Positions 9,235 to 17,311 of a stretch of DNA of 64,000 nt are shown here, one piece after another (within the stretch, counting starts at the first letter, position 1; each line of letters begins with the position of its first letter). The notes under the pieces were generated by a model, which saw only the letters and a program-made list of their open reading frames with translations, was not told where the DNA came from and did not search any database. Position numbers and translations under genes: made by a program. This stretch comes from Paraburkholderia acidisoli (lineage in GTDB: Bacteria > Pseudomonadota > Gammaproteobacteria > Burkholderiales > Burkholderiaceae): contig NZ_CP046915.1 in assembly GCF_009789675.1 (NCBI RefSeq), forward strand, positions 558,001 to 622,000. Direction: 5' to 3'.

Positions 9235-9696
9235 TTACGCGGGCGCGCCTTCATCGTTGTCGGCAGGTTCGGCGGCTTCGCCAGCCGGTTCGTCGGCGGG
9301 CACGAGATAGCGCAGCACGTCGCGCCAGCTCACGATACCTACGGGCCGGAATTCGGTATCGACGATCGGGAGGCACGAAATCTTGTTGTCGAGGAACAGC
9401 GCGACGGCTTCGGGCAGCGTGGAGTCGGGACGCAGCGTGATGGGCTTGCGGCTCATGATCTGATGCACGCGCTTGTTGAGCGTGCCGAGATCGCGCGCCT
9501 GTTCAACCACGCTGTCGATGAAGGGGCTGATCGCGCGCAGCAGGTCGCGGTCGGAAACGACGCCTTGCAGCTTACCGTCTTCGACCACGAGCAGATGATG
9601 AAAGCTCGCCTTGGCGAAGATCTCGCGCACGGTTTCGAGCGTGTCGTCGAAGCCGACGGTGACGACGCGGCGCGTCATGAATTTTTCGACTTGCAT
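9235..9696 (-). CDS. Tandem CBS-domain protein
   Basis: A 153-residue protein made almost entirely of two CBS motifs: MQVEKFMTRRVVTVGFDDTLETVREIFAKASFHHLLVVEDGKLQGVVSDRDLLRAI (1-56) and IMSRKPITLRPDSTLPEAVALFLDNKISCLPIVDTEFRPVGIVSWRDVLRYL (79-130). It ends in a short acidic Ala-rich tail. CBS pairs bind adenine nucleotides and act as energy or redox sensors; alone, as here, they have no assignable partner. Neighbours give no clue. Confidence 0.88.
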   Translation of the reverse strand: MQVEKFMTRRVVTVGFDDTLETVREIFAKASFHHLLVVEDGKLQGVVSDRDLLRAISPFIDSVVEQARDLGTLNKRVHQIMSRKPITLRPDSTLPEAVALFLDNKISCLPIVDTEFRPVGIVSWRDVLRYLVPADEPAGEAAEPADNDEGAPA

Positions 9697-9890
9697 GGGC
9701 AGTTCGGGCGCTGGGGGGTTCGACGCCCCGCATCGGGGTGTTCCGGCCGGTTTTCAGTCGGTTCCGGCCGCTTCCGCCGACACGGGCTGAGCCCGGTATA
9801 ACGGCCAACGCCCCGCAAATCTTCAGTCGAATGACGCGTGCAACGAGGTCAGCGACCTTGGCGGCCTCAACAACACCATCGCGCAGCGCG

Positions 9891-10919
9891 TTACGCCTCC
9901 AGCGCGAGCGTGGCGAAGGTCGCGAGCCAATGCTCGCCCATGTAGTCGCCCGCGACGTGCTCGAGCGCGCTCGCCAGATGCGTGTTCGCGGCTTCGTCTA
10001 GCACCGCCACGCGGGCGTCACCGGCGGGCAGCACGCGTGCGATCGTGCGCTGGCACCAGGCGCGGCTGAGGTTCAGCCCGTCGAGGTGCGCGATCTTGCC
10101 GTCGCTGCGGTCGGCGACCGTGGCGGGCGTGAACAGCGTGGCCGGCTCGCGCGCGGCGAGGTTCGGCAGGAAGCGCGTGAACCACGGCTCGAAGTCTTGC
10201 GCGTTCAATACCCGGCTCATCAGCAAGGCCACGCTCAGCGCGGGCGAGAGGAATTCGTCGCCACCCGGCTCCCACGCCTGGCAGTTCGCGTCGTGCGCGT
10301 GCCAGCGCTGCGCGGTAGTTTCGATCAGCGCCGCCAGTTCGGGCCGCGCATTCGCGCGCGCGAAGTCGAGTGCGAGCGTGAGCGCGAACGCCGTGTTGAA
10401 GTGCGTCCCCACGCGCAGCGGATAGGTCGCCTTCGGCAGAAATTCCTCGAAGCGGTCGACGAAGGTCTCGGTGAGCGGCGCGAGCGCGGTTTGCCAGCGC
10501 GCGGCTTGGGGCAGCCGTGGTGCGTGATGTTGCGCAAGCGTGCTTACCTGCGCCGCGAGCGCGAGCAACCAGGCCCATCCGTAAGGGCGTTCGAACCCGC
10601 GATTGTGCGGCAGGTCGAGATACGCCATTTCGCCGGCCATGTTCGCCTCCGTGAAATGCGCGTCGACCACGGCGACGATACGCGCGGTCTCGGGCAGATC
10701 CGGGAACCGTTCGAGCAGATGCAGCACGAGCCAATAACCGTGCACACACGAATGCCAGTCGTAGCTGCCGTAGAACACGGGATGCAGCGCGCGCGGGCTC
10801 TGCACGTCCTGCGCGCCGTCGAGGCAGTGCGTGAGCTTGTTCGGGTATTCGCGCGTGAGATGGGCGAGCGCGAGCGTCGCGAATTTCGAGGCGTGGGCGG
10901 CGGTGAGGTGATGGGACAT
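9891..10919 (-). CDS. DUF2891 family protein
   Basis: A 342-residue soluble protein with the DUF2891 pattern: LTREYPNKLTHCLDGAQDVQSPRALHPVFYGSYDWHSCVHGYWLVLHLLERFPDL near the N-terminus, then FERPYGWAWLLALAAQ, GTHFNTAFALTLALDFA, CQAWEPGGDEFLSPALSVALLMSRVL and HLDGLNLSRAWCQRTIARVL. The repeated helical W/H-rich motifs suggest an alpha/alpha toroid like that of carbohydrate-active enzymes, but no activity is known. It is transcribed alone, away from the Hcp cassette; an inverted repeat 110 bases upstream may control it. Confidence 0.85.
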   Translation of the reverse strand: MSHHLTAAHASKFATLALAHLTREYPNKLTHCLDGAQDVQSPRALHPVFYGSYDWHSCVHGYWLVLHLLERFPDLPETARIVAVVDAHFTEANMAGEMAYLDLPHNRGFERPYGWAWLLALAAQVSTLAQHHAPRLPQAARWQTALAPLTETFVDRFEEFLPKATYPLRVGTHFNTAFALTLALDFARANARPELAALIETTAQRWHAHDANCQAWEPGGDEFLSPALSVALLMSRVLNAQDFEPWFTRFLPNLAAREPATLFTPATVADRSDGKIAHLDGLNLSRAWCQRTIARVLPAGDARVAVLDEAANTHLASALEHVAGDYMGEHWLATFATLALEA

Positions 10920-11359
10920 GGCGAGGTCTCTCTACGTGCGATGACGGCGCGAGGGAGCTTGCATTCTCCGCTTGCGGTGGAAGTGGCGTTGGCTGCGTGT
11001 CGCGCGAGGGACGAATCTACCATGAGACTTTATCGATAAATAGTCGATAAAGTGGTGGGTTAGGGTAAGTCCGTGGTGGTGGTTTGCGAAAGCGAAATTG
11101 GTGATGTGTGGCCGGGTTTCTGAGGCGGCGCGACGGCGGCTTGCGGCGTGAGAAGGCTGGCGCGCGGCCGCCTTGGCAGTTAGTTGCAATCGCATTGCGA
11201 TCATGCGGGCACATGGTTTTGTCGATCGTGTTGCATTTAACTATCCCGATTGCTTATCTACGAATAAAGATCGGAATCGTCCTGTTGCCTGTGCCGTTCC
11301 GGAAATCCTACGATGCGTCGAGGAAATTTTTTGAAACCCATCCGGAAGCGAGAATCACC
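10920..11359. other. Divergent intergenic region before the Hcp cassette
   Basis: This 440-base stretch holds no convincing gene. It contains the inverted repeat at 11028-11052, a 13-bp near-palindrome ATCGCATTGCGAT (11189-11201), and a weak promoter candidate TTGCAT (11231-11236) / TTATCT (11254-11259) about 100 bases before hcp. Base composition becomes visibly less GC-rich from about 11.2 kb, where the cassette begins. The long in-frame extension upstream of hcp is not considered coding. Confidence 0.4.
11028..11052. promoter_or_regulatory. 9-bp perfect inverted repeat (operator-like)
   Basis: CTTTATCGA (11028-11036) and TCGATAAAG (11044-11052) are perfect complements separated by seven bases; the left arm also begins a 12-bp palindrome TTTATCGATAAA (11029-11040). 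It lies about 110 bases upstream of the DUF2891 gene and 310 upstream of hcp. The A+T-rich dyad contrasts with the surroundings and looks like a dimeric regulator site. There is no U tract, so it is not a normal terminator. Confidence 0.5.
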
Positions 11360-11836
11360 ATGGCACAGGATATTTTTATAAAAATAAACGGCATCGACGG
11401 CGAATCTCAAGACGCCATTCACTTGAATGAAATCGACGTCATTTCCTGGCGATGGAGCGTTTTTCAACAATCCAGCATGCATTCCGGCTCGGGCGGCGGC
11501 GCGGGTAAAGCGACGGTATCGGATCTGGAATTCACGCATCGCATCGATCGCGCCAGCCCGAATCTCGCGCAGGCTTGCTTCACCGGGAAACATATTTCGG
11601 AGGCGAAGCTCACGATGCGTAAAGCAGGCGGCTTACCTCACGAATTTGTGCGAATCACGATGTATGACGTGATTGTTGCTCGTGTGGAGCCTGTTGCCGG
11701 CGGCGAGTATTGTTCGGAAGAAGTGCGCCTTTCCTTCGCCAGAATGAAGAATGAGTACATTCTGCAAAATCCCATCGGAGGAAAGGGCGGCACGATTACC
11801 GCATTGATCGACGTGAAAGCCAATCAAACCAGCTGA
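11360..11836 (+). CDS. hcp: Hcp family type VI secretion protein
   Basis: A 158-residue Hcp-like protein beginning MAQDIFIKINGIDGESQDAIHLNEIDVISWRWSVFQQSSMHSGSGGGAGKATVSDLEFTHRIDRASPNLAQACFTGKHI, which is the T6SS_HCP domain signature, ending with a beta strand-rich tail (MKNEYILQNPIGGKGG). Hcp forms hexameric rings that build the T6SS inner tube and carries small effectors in its lumen. I start at ATG 11360 (GGAAGCGAG upstream); the longer frame reaching back to 11108 has no family similarity. No tss/tag structural genes are in the window, so this is an orphan Hcp feeding a system encoded elsewhere. It lies 14 bases before the DUF2778 gene. Confidence 0.92.
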   Translation: MAQDIFIKINGIDGESQDAIHLNEIDVISWRWSVFQQSSMHSGSGGGAGKATVSDLEFTHRIDRASPNLAQACFTGKHISEAKLTMRKAGGLPHEFVRITMYDVIVARVEPVAGGEYCSEEVRLSFARMKNEYILQNPIGGKGGTITALIDVKANQTS

Positions 11837-11850
11837 CACGCGAGGCGGCC

Positions 11851-12333
11851 ATGCCGGTGAAATGCACATTCGTTTTGAATAAGAAAGACACAACCCTGCT
11901 AGCGTGTGATGGAACGACGCCGGTTACGGCATTCTCGGGTCAGAGACAAGGTAGAGATAATCCGGACGCCACGGACAAGGAGAATATCGGCCCGCTACCG
12001 CGAGGCCAGTATTTTCTGATCGACCGGCAATCAGGCGGTTTTCTCGGCGGCCTGCGGGACTGGTGGAGTGCGCACGGCTATGGAACCACGGATCGGGCAA
12101 CCTGGTTCATGTTGTGGAATCCTGCTACTGGCGACCAAACCAATATCAACGGAATGATTCGCGGCAATTTCCGGCTTCACCCGATGGGGCCACGAGGCTT
12201 GAGTGAAGGCTGTATCACGGTCGTCAATGCCTATGAGTTCGATCGACTGCAAAAATTTATACGCACGCAAACGCCATCGCTACCCGTCCCGGGTTCCTCA
12301 TTGAAGGCATACGGAACACTCGAAGTGAAATGA
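11851..12333 (+). CDS. DUF2778 (Tlde1-type) L,D-transpeptidase-like T6SS effector
   Basis: A 160-residue protein without a signal peptide. The N-terminal part (TFVLNKKDTTLLACDGTTPVTAFSGQ) and the core IGPLPRGQYFLIDRQSGG...TWFMLWN match DUF2778. The catalytic signature is H110 in FRLHPMGPRGL followed by S118-x-G-C121 (SEGCITV), the L,D-transpeptidase-type His/Cys pair. Salmonella Tlde1 belongs to this family and is a T6SS toxin that acts on periplasmic peptidoglycan tetrapeptides. Placement directly after hcp and overlapping a membrane-protein gene (ATGA, 12330-12333) supports a toxin role. The start has GAGG six bases upstream. The assignment to effector is inference from motif plus context. 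Confidence 0.85.
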   Translation: MPVKCTFVLNKKDTTLLACDGTTPVTAFSGQRQGRDNPDATDKENIGPLPRGQYFLIDRQSGGFLGGLRDWWSAHGYGTTDRATWFMLWNPATGDQTNINGMIRGNFRLHPMGPRGLSEGCITVVNAYEFDRLQKFIRTQTPSLPVPGSSLKAYGTLEVK

Positions 12334-12830
12334 AAAGATTTTTTTGCTGGGCGATATTTTTCATCGCTAACCTCGCGGGCGGCTGGTTCCTTGCGCATTT
12401 GTACGATGCGATTCCCATTAATATGCCCTCTAGCGTCGATGGTTTCTTGCGCGCGAGTCTGACGTTATTCCATCGAAGCGATCTCGCGAATCCTGACGAT
12501 ATGGAAGTACTCGCGTTACTGCTTTACTGGTTGGCGACTTCAGCACTACTGGGCGTTTTCCTCTTGTCCAGCAAAGCGTTCCTGCGATGGGAGCCGCCGT
12601 CGCCCAGCGCGTCTTTTCTTCTCGCCGCAATAACGGGCGGATGGTTTGCGGAATGCGCCGCGATTACTTTCATCGGCCCGATATCGCGCGTTTTCGCATC
12701 GCTCGACTCCGAGCCCGCGGTGCACACTGCGCTTATCGAATACGGATTCGGCGCGACGATTCTCGTCGGCGTACTGCTGATCGTTGGCGGCAAAGCGCTG
12801 AGGCGGGTCAAGCGCCGCCCGCTGCATTAA
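12330..12830 (+). CDS. Four-helix membrane protein, candidate immunity to the DUF2778 toxin
   Basis: I do not recognise the family. The 166-residue protein has four predicted membrane helices: FFCWAIFFIANLAGGWFLAHL (4-24), LALLLYWLATSALLGVFLLS (about 62-82), ASFLLAAITGGWFAECAAITFIG (94-116) and YGFGATILVGVLLIVGGKAL (138-157). A loop of about 37 residues after TM1 is probably periplasmic, and a basic tail follows TM4 (RRVKRRPLH). The ATG overlaps the toxin stop by four bases, as expected for a co-translated effector/immunity pair. A periplasm-acting enzyme needs an immunity protein exposed to that side. The role is inferred from position only. Confidence 0.65.
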   Translation: MKRFFCWAIFFIANLAGGWFLAHLYDAIPINMPSSVDGFLRASLTLFHRSDLANPDDMEVLALLLYWLATSALLGVFLLSSKAFLRWEPPSPSASFLLAAITGGWFAECAAITFIGPISRVFASLDSEPAVHTALIEYGFGATILVGVLLIVGGKALRRVKRRPLH

Positions 12831-12842
12831 CGGCAACGCCCC

Positions 12843-13541
12843 CTAAAACCCCACCTCCAATCCCACCCGCTCCCCTTCCCGCACGCGGCTGATCGCGTGC
12901 TTGAGATTCACGCGATACACGCCATTTGCACCATGAAACGGCCGCTGCGCCGTCGCGATAATCGCCGCGTCGCCTAGCCCAAGCGGCACTACCATCGGGC
13001 GCGACTGCATGCGCGGACGCTGCTCCGTCATCACGAATTCGCCGCCCGTGAAGTCCTCGCCCGGCGCGGAAAGCAGCGCCACCACCTGAAGCGGAAACAC
13101 GCGCTCGCCGCTCGTGCACTGATGCAGCGCGAGAAAATCCTCTGCCCGCAGGCGGCTCACATACGATTGCGCGCGCATTGGTGCTTCTGCGCGATCACGC
13201 TCGACAAACGCACTCCATTCCGCGGGATAGCGGTATGCCTCACCCAACGCCTCACTCCAGCCATTCGCAATTGGCGCGAGGTAGCGATACCAACCCTCGC
13301 GCCACGCCGCCAACGGCGGCGGCAAATTTGCGTCGAAATAAAACCGCTCACCGCGCCCAAGATCGACCGCTTCGAGCAACTCGCGCCGCGCTGCATTTTC
13401 CGCCAGCGTCGCGCGTGCCAGGGCGCGAGCTTCATCGGCATGAAGCCAGCCCGGCAACACCGCATAGCCTTCGCTGTCGAGTTGCGCCTCGATCGCGCGC
13501 CAGTCATAAGCGGCGAGCTGCGTGTCGATATGCGTACTCAT
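12843..13541 (-). CDS. 2OG-Fe(II) oxygenase-like protein with altered HxD motif
   Basis: A 232-residue double-stranded beta-helix protein, clearly paralogous to the gene just upstream (shared YLAPIANxW, YRYP, xVFPLQ, GGEFVMTE, KHxxSxxxxGxR). The proximal metal motif is LALHQCTSGERVFPLQ: H140 is present, but the Asp expected two residues on is Cys142. The distal His (H215, LKHAISRV) and the 2-oxoglutarate-binding Arg (R225, GERVGLEV) remain. It may be a halogenase-like or otherwise altered enzyme, or a non-catalytic partner. Its ATG overlaps the upstream stop by four bases. No substrate can be named. Confidence 0.8.
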   Translation of the reverse strand: MSTHIDTQLAAYDWRAIEAQLDSEGYAVLPGWLHADEARALARATLAENAARRELLEAVDLGRGERFYFDANLPPPLAAWREGWYRYLAPIANGWSEALGEAYRYPAEWSAFVERDRAEAPMRAQSYVSRLRAEDFLALHQCTSGERVFPLQVVALLSAPGEDFTGGEFVMTEQRPRMQSRPMVVPLGLGDAAIIATAQRPFHGANGVYRVNLKHAISRVREGERVGLEVGF

Positions 13542-14290
13542 CGCGCGTCGTGGAAAATCAGGCCGAGCGTGTGCCGTTTGCCGCTGCGAATCTGGCTCAC
13601 GCCATGGCGCATCACGACCTTGCGCGTGCCGCCGCGCTTGCCCGCCGCCGGCCGCTGGTTCACCGTGAACAGCACGGCGTCGCCCTGCTCCAGCGCGATC
13701 ACTTCGGCGTGCTGTCCGCTCGACGCGGTTTCGGTCATGACGAATTCGCCGCCCTCGAAATCGCGGCCCGGTTGCGATAGCAAGATCGCCATCTGCAACG
13801 GAAACACGTGTTCGCCGTAGAGATCCTGATGCAGACAGTTGTAATCGCCCGCGCCATATTCGAGGATCAGCGGCGTCGGCCGCGTCTGGCCCGCGCGATG
13901 GCATTCGTCGAGAAACGCCGCGAGTTCGAGCGGGTAACGCACGTCGAGTCCCATCTGCGCATTCCAGCGATTCGCGATGGGCGCGAGATACGGATACAGC
14001 GCGTGGCGCAGCTTGTGCAACAGCGGCGGCAGCGGATACGCGAAATACTTGTATTCGCCGCGCCCGAAGTTGTGCCGCGCCATCACGATACGCGAGCGAA
14101 AACAGTCGTCGCGCGAGTAAAGCGCCGCGATCTGCCCGCACTGCGCCGCACTCAACACCTGCGGCAACACGGCATTGCCGCGCGCATCGAGCGACGCCTC
14201 GATCGCGGACCAGTCGAAGCTGCGGGACGCGCGTCGCTCGGCGCGAGCGGGATCGGCGGTGGTAGTGGAAATGTCGGTGGCGGTATTCAT
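13538..14290 (-). CDS. 2OG-Fe(II) dioxygenase family protein
   Basis: A 250-residue protein starting MNTATDISTTTADPARAERR. The beta-helix core carries a complete metal triad, H154-x-D156 (YNCLHQDLYGEHVFPLQM) and distal H229 (VVMRHGVSQI), plus R239 for the 2-oxoglutarate carboxylate. GRDFEGGEFVMTET and EQGDAVLFTVNQRP are typical of prolyl-4-hydroxylase-like bacterial dioxygenases. It should couple oxidation of an unknown substrate to decarboxylation of 2-oxoglutarate. It is the first gene of a pair with the HxC paralogue, and the two may form a complex. Confidence 0.87.
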   Translation of the reverse strand: MNTATDISTTTADPARAERRASRSFDWSAIEASLDARGNAVLPQVLSAAQCGQIAALYSRDDCFRSRIVMARHNFGRGEYKYFAYPLPPLLHKLRHALYPYLAPIANRWNAQMGLDVRYPLELAAFLDECHRAGQTRPTPLILEYGAGDYNCLHQDLYGEHVFPLQMAILLSQPGRDFEGGEFVMTETASSGQHAEVIALEQGDAVLFTVNQRPAAGKRGGTRKVVMRHGVSQIRSGKRHTLGLIFHDAR

Positions 14291-14368
14291 CGCGGCAATT
14301 CGAAGGCGGGACAGTTCCAAGCTTACGCGAAGGCGCGGCACGCGCCGATCCGCTTCTTGCGCTGCAAT

Positions 14369-15310
14369 TCAGATACGCAGCTTCTCGACGTTCGCGAGCA
14401 GGTCGGCCATCAAGCCGCGCAACCACACGATGCCTTCGTCCTGGTCGAAATGCTCGTGCCAGTGCATCGTGACCGGCGCCTTCGGCAGCGGCACGGGCAG
14501 CGCATAGATGCGAAACGTGCCCGAGCGATTGAGGATGCGCGCGAGCCGCTCGGGCAGCGTCGCCATCAGATCCGTCGATGCCAGCACGCCCGGCACCGCC
14601 ACGAAATGCGGCAGCGCGAGCGCGATGTTGCGGCCCACGCCCTGCGCGCGCAGCGCGTCGTCCATGGCGTGATGGCTATGCTCGAACGAGCGCACCTGCA
14701 CGTGCGTCGCGGCCACGAACTGCTCGAGCGTGAGCGCGTTACCGCGCGGCAGCCGTTCGCGCTTGCGCGTCATGCACACGTACTGTTCCTCGAACAGCAG
14801 CGCATGGCGCGTACGCGGCAGCAACGCAGGCAAATTGCCCACGGCGAAGTCGAGCCGGCTCGAGCGCAGCGCCTCTTCGATCTGCTCAACGGGCAACGGC
14901 TCCACGTGCAGCTTCACGCGCGGCGCGACCTCGCGCAACGCGGCGCAGAGCGCGGGCAAATACGCCATCTCGCCCGCGTCGGAGAGCGAGAGACGAAACG
15001 TGCGTGTGCTCGTGGCCGGGTCGAAGCTTTCCGCATAACGCAGCGCCTCGCGCACCGAATCGAGCGCGCGCCCCACGATCTCCGCGAGTTCCAGCGCCAC
15101 CGGCGTGGGCTGCATGCCGTCACGCGTACGCACGAACAAGGTGTCGTCGAACAGCGTGCGCAGGCGCGCGAGCGAATAGCTCACGGCGGGCTGCGAGAGC
15201 GCGAGGCGCTCGCCCGCTTTCGTGAGGCTGCGTTCTTCGACGATCGCCTGAAACACACGCAGGAGATTGAGGTCGATATGGTCGATGGAGGTCGTCACTG
15301 GCTCGGTCAT
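14369..15310 (-). CDS. LysR-family transcriptional regulator (NodD/NahR-like)
   Basis: A 313-residue regulator from ATG 15310 (a GTG at 15331 is possible but has no better SD). The HTH segment IDHIDLNLLRVFQAIVEERSLTKAGERLALSQPAVSYSLARLRTLFDDTLFVRTRDGMQPTPVALEL is characteristic of the NodD/NahR/PnbR branch that senses aromatic compounds. The effector domain follows (TFRLSLSDAGEMAYLPALCAALREVAPRVKLHVEPLPVEQIEEALRSSRLDFAVG). It is divergent from the acyl-CoA ligase operon, across a gap containing dyads of LysR-box type, and is its probable activator. Confidence 0.9.
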   Translation of the reverse strand: MTEPVTTSIDHIDLNLLRVFQAIVEERSLTKAGERLALSQPAVSYSLARLRTLFDDTLFVRTRDGMQPTPVALELAEIVGRALDSVREALRYAESFDPATSTRTFRLSLSDAGEMAYLPALCAALREVAPRVKLHVEPLPVEQIEEALRSSRLDFAVGNLPALLPRTRHALLFEEQYVCMTRKRERLPRGNALTLEQFVAATHVQVRSFEHSHHAMDDALRAQGVGRNIALALPHFVAVPGVLASTDLMATLPERLARILNRSGTFRIYALPVPLPKAPVTMHWHEHFDQDEGIVWLRGLMADLLANVEKLRI

Positions 15311-15423
15311 ATAGGCGCCGCTGATGCGCACGCCGGAGGTTCATCGATGGCATGCATGATCGGCGAAACGCGCAGGCGCTGTCAACGCGCCCGAATTTTG
15401 CCGACAAACGCGCGGCGAATCTC

Positions 15424-15437
15424 GCCGATATTTCGGC
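15424..15437. promoter_or_regulatory. Dyad GCCGA-N4-TCGGC near the LysR start
   Basis: Two perfectly complementary 5-bp arms (15424-15428, 15433-15437) in the LysR/acyl-CoA ligase divergent region. It is a candidate recognition site for the adjacent LysR protein. The arms are short, so confidence is low. Confidence 0.3.
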
Positions 15438-15518
15438 ATCCAAACTATTTCGCCGACAAAAATTCCCACCAGGTGCACTGCAACATCGCAGCACCCAAAA
15501 TCAGCCAGATTTATGCCG

Positions 15519-15542
15519 TCAATAATATTGATGAATTTGACA
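15519..15542 (+). promoter_or_regulatory. LysR-type T-N11-A box followed by a -35 element
   Basis: TCAATAATATTGA (15519-15531) is a perfect odd palindrome of the T-N11-A form bound by LysR-type regulators. TTGACA (15537-15542), a consensus -35, follows six bases later and points toward the acyl-CoA ligase operon. No good -10 is visible at the right distance, consistent with activator dependence. The region is strikingly A+T-rich for this replicon. Confidence 0.5.
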
Positions 15543-15597
15543 GATAACGGCTGCGGCAACCAGACTCATCCCATTACCAGACGAGGAGAAAAGCCGT

Positions 15598-17241
15598 ATG
15601 GGCAGCATTGACGACAGCGCGACGCTCGGCACCGCCACCGCGGTCCGGAGCGCACCGGCACTAACGCTGCCCGCCCTGCTCGCGGCACGCGTGCAACGCA
15701 ACAGCGTCGCGCCGCTGTTCTCCGACCGCAAGCTGCGCTGGAGCGGCGCCGAAGCCGTGGATATCGCCGCTCGCCGGGCCGGCGCGCTCGCGCAACACGG
15801 CATCCGCCGCGGGGATCGCGTCGCGCTGCTGTGCAGCAATCGCAGCGAATTCATGGAGATCGTGCTGGGCTGCGGCTGGTTGGGCGCCGTGGTCGTGCCG
15901 ATCAACACCGCTTCGCGCGGCATGCAACTCGAACACATTCTCGCCAACTCGGGCGCGAAGCTGATGGTGGCGGAAACGCATCTGGTCGGCGCCGTGCTCG
16001 CACTCGATCACAGCAAACTCGCGCTCGAATCGATCTGGCTGATCGAAAGCGAAGCCAGCCAGGACGACGCCGGCGCCGCGCCACTCGCCAGCCCGATCCA
16101 CGCGCAACCGCTGCCGCCGCGTGGCGAAGCCCTTGCCGCGGCCGATCTCGGCGACGGCGAAGCGCTCGCGATCCTCTACACCTCGGGCACCTCGGGCCTC
16201 TCGAAGGGCGTGATCTGCCCACACGCGCAGTTCTACTGGTGGGCGCGCCACACGGCGAGCCACCTCGGCGTCGTGCCCGGCGATGTGCTCTATACCTGCT
16301 TGCCGCTCTTTCACACCAACGCGCTCAACGCCTTCTTCCAGGCGCTCACGCACGACGCGGAACTGGTCGCGGACCGCCGCTTCTCCGCGAGCGGCTTCTT
16401 CGGCGCGCTGATCGAGACGAACGCCACGGTCACCTACGTGCTCGGCGCGATGGTGCCGATCCTGCTCGGCCGCGAGGCGCAGCCGCAGGAACGCGCGCAT
16501 CGCGTGCGCATTGCGCTCGCGCCCGGCGTGCCCGGTCACTTCCAGCAGGAATTCACCGACCGCTGCGGCATCGCGCTGCTCGACGGCTTCGGCTCGACGG
16601 AAACCAATTTTGTGATCGGTGGCGGTATCGCCGATCAAAAGCCCGGCTACATGGGCAAGCTCGTCGCGGGCTTCGACGCGCGCGTGGTCGACGACAACGA
16701 CCGCGAAGTGCCCGACGGCGAGGCGGGCGAACTGATCGTGCGCGCCGACGAACCCTACGCCTTCGCGAGCGGCTACTTCGGCATGGCCGAGAAGACCGTG
16801 GAGGCGTGGCGCAATCTCTGGTTCCACACGGGCGACCGCGTGGTACGCGAAGCAGGCGGCTACTACCGTTTCGTGGACCGGCTCAAAGACGCGATCCGCC
16901 GCCGCGGCGAAAACATCTCGTCGTACGAAGTCGAGCAGGTCCTGCTGAGCCACCCGGCGGTGGAAACGGCCGCCGTGTTCGCCGTGAAATCCGAATTCGC
17001 CGAAGACGAAGTGATGGCCGCGCTCGTCTTGCGCGCGGGCGAGACGCTCGACGCACTCGACCTGATCCGCTATTGCGAGCCGCGTCTGCCGTATTTCGCG
17101 GTGCCGCGCTATCTCGACTTCGTCGCCGATCTGCCGCGCACGGAGAACGGCAAGATCCAGAAGTACAAGCTGCGCGACGTGGGCATCACGGCCACGGCGT
17201 GGGACCTCGAAACCTCGGGGTATCGGCTGAAACGCTCGTAG
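15598..17241 (+). CDS. AMP-forming acyl-CoA ligase (CaiC-like)
   Basis: A 547-residue adenylate-forming enzyme. The ATP-binding P-loop LAILYTSGTSGLSKGVICPHAQ lies around residue 193, with the A5 region LLDGFGSTETNFVIGG, the hinge motif WFHTGDRVVREAGGYYRFVDRLKDAIRRRGENISSYEVEQVL and the C-terminal catalytic lysine in PRTENGKIQKYKLR. It activates a carboxylic acid to its CoA thioester. GGTIADQKPGYMGKL-like context resembles crotonobetaine/carnitine-CoA ligases, but the acid is unknown. SD GAGGAG precedes ATG. It heads an operon with a transporter, a thiolase-like enzyme, a DUF35 protein and a porin. Confidence 0.92.
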   Translation: MGSIDDSATLGTATAVRSAPALTLPALLAARVQRNSVAPLFSDRKLRWSGAEAVDIAARRAGALAQHGIRRGDRVALLCSNRSEFMEIVLGCGWLGAVVVPINTASRGMQLEHILANSGAKLMVAETHLVGAVLALDHSKLALESIWLIESEASQDDAGAAPLASPIHAQPLPPRGEALAAADLGDGEALAILYTSGTSGLSKGVICPHAQFYWWARHTASHLGVVPGDVLYTCLPLFHTNALNAFFQALTHDAELVADRRFSASGFFGALIETNATVTYVLGAMVPILLGREAQPQERAHRVRIALAPGVPGHFQQEFTDRCGIALLDGFGSTETNFVIGGGIADQKPGYMGKLVAGFDARVVDDNDREVPDGEAGELIVRADEPYAFASGYFGMAEKTVEAWRNLWFHTGDRVVREAGGYYRFVDRLKDAIRRRGENISSYEVEQVLLSHPAVETAAVFAVKSEFAEDEVMAALVLRAGETLDALDLIRYCEPRLPYFAVPRYLDFVADLPRTENGKIQKYKLRDVGITATAWDLETSGYRLKRS

Positions 17242-17292
17242 GAAGGAACGTAGCAACGCAGGTCGCAACTCCGTACCGGCGCGGCCCACGCG

Positions 17293-17311
17293 CTGTACAA
17301 ACGCAGTACAG
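17293..17311. promoter_or_regulatory. Inverted repeat CTGTAC-N7-GTACAG in operon gap
   Basis: Perfect 6-bp arms at 17293-17298 and 17306-17311 lie in the 175-base gap between the ligase and transporter genes. It may be an internal operator or RNA hairpin. There is no T tract, so it is unlikely to be a terminator. Confidence 0.35.

Noticed and set aside
11108..11359. An 84-residue N-terminal extension of Hcp
   Set aside because: Hcp proteins start as at ATG 11360 (MAQDIFIKINGI); the extension has no similarity, and a promoter-like area overlaps it.
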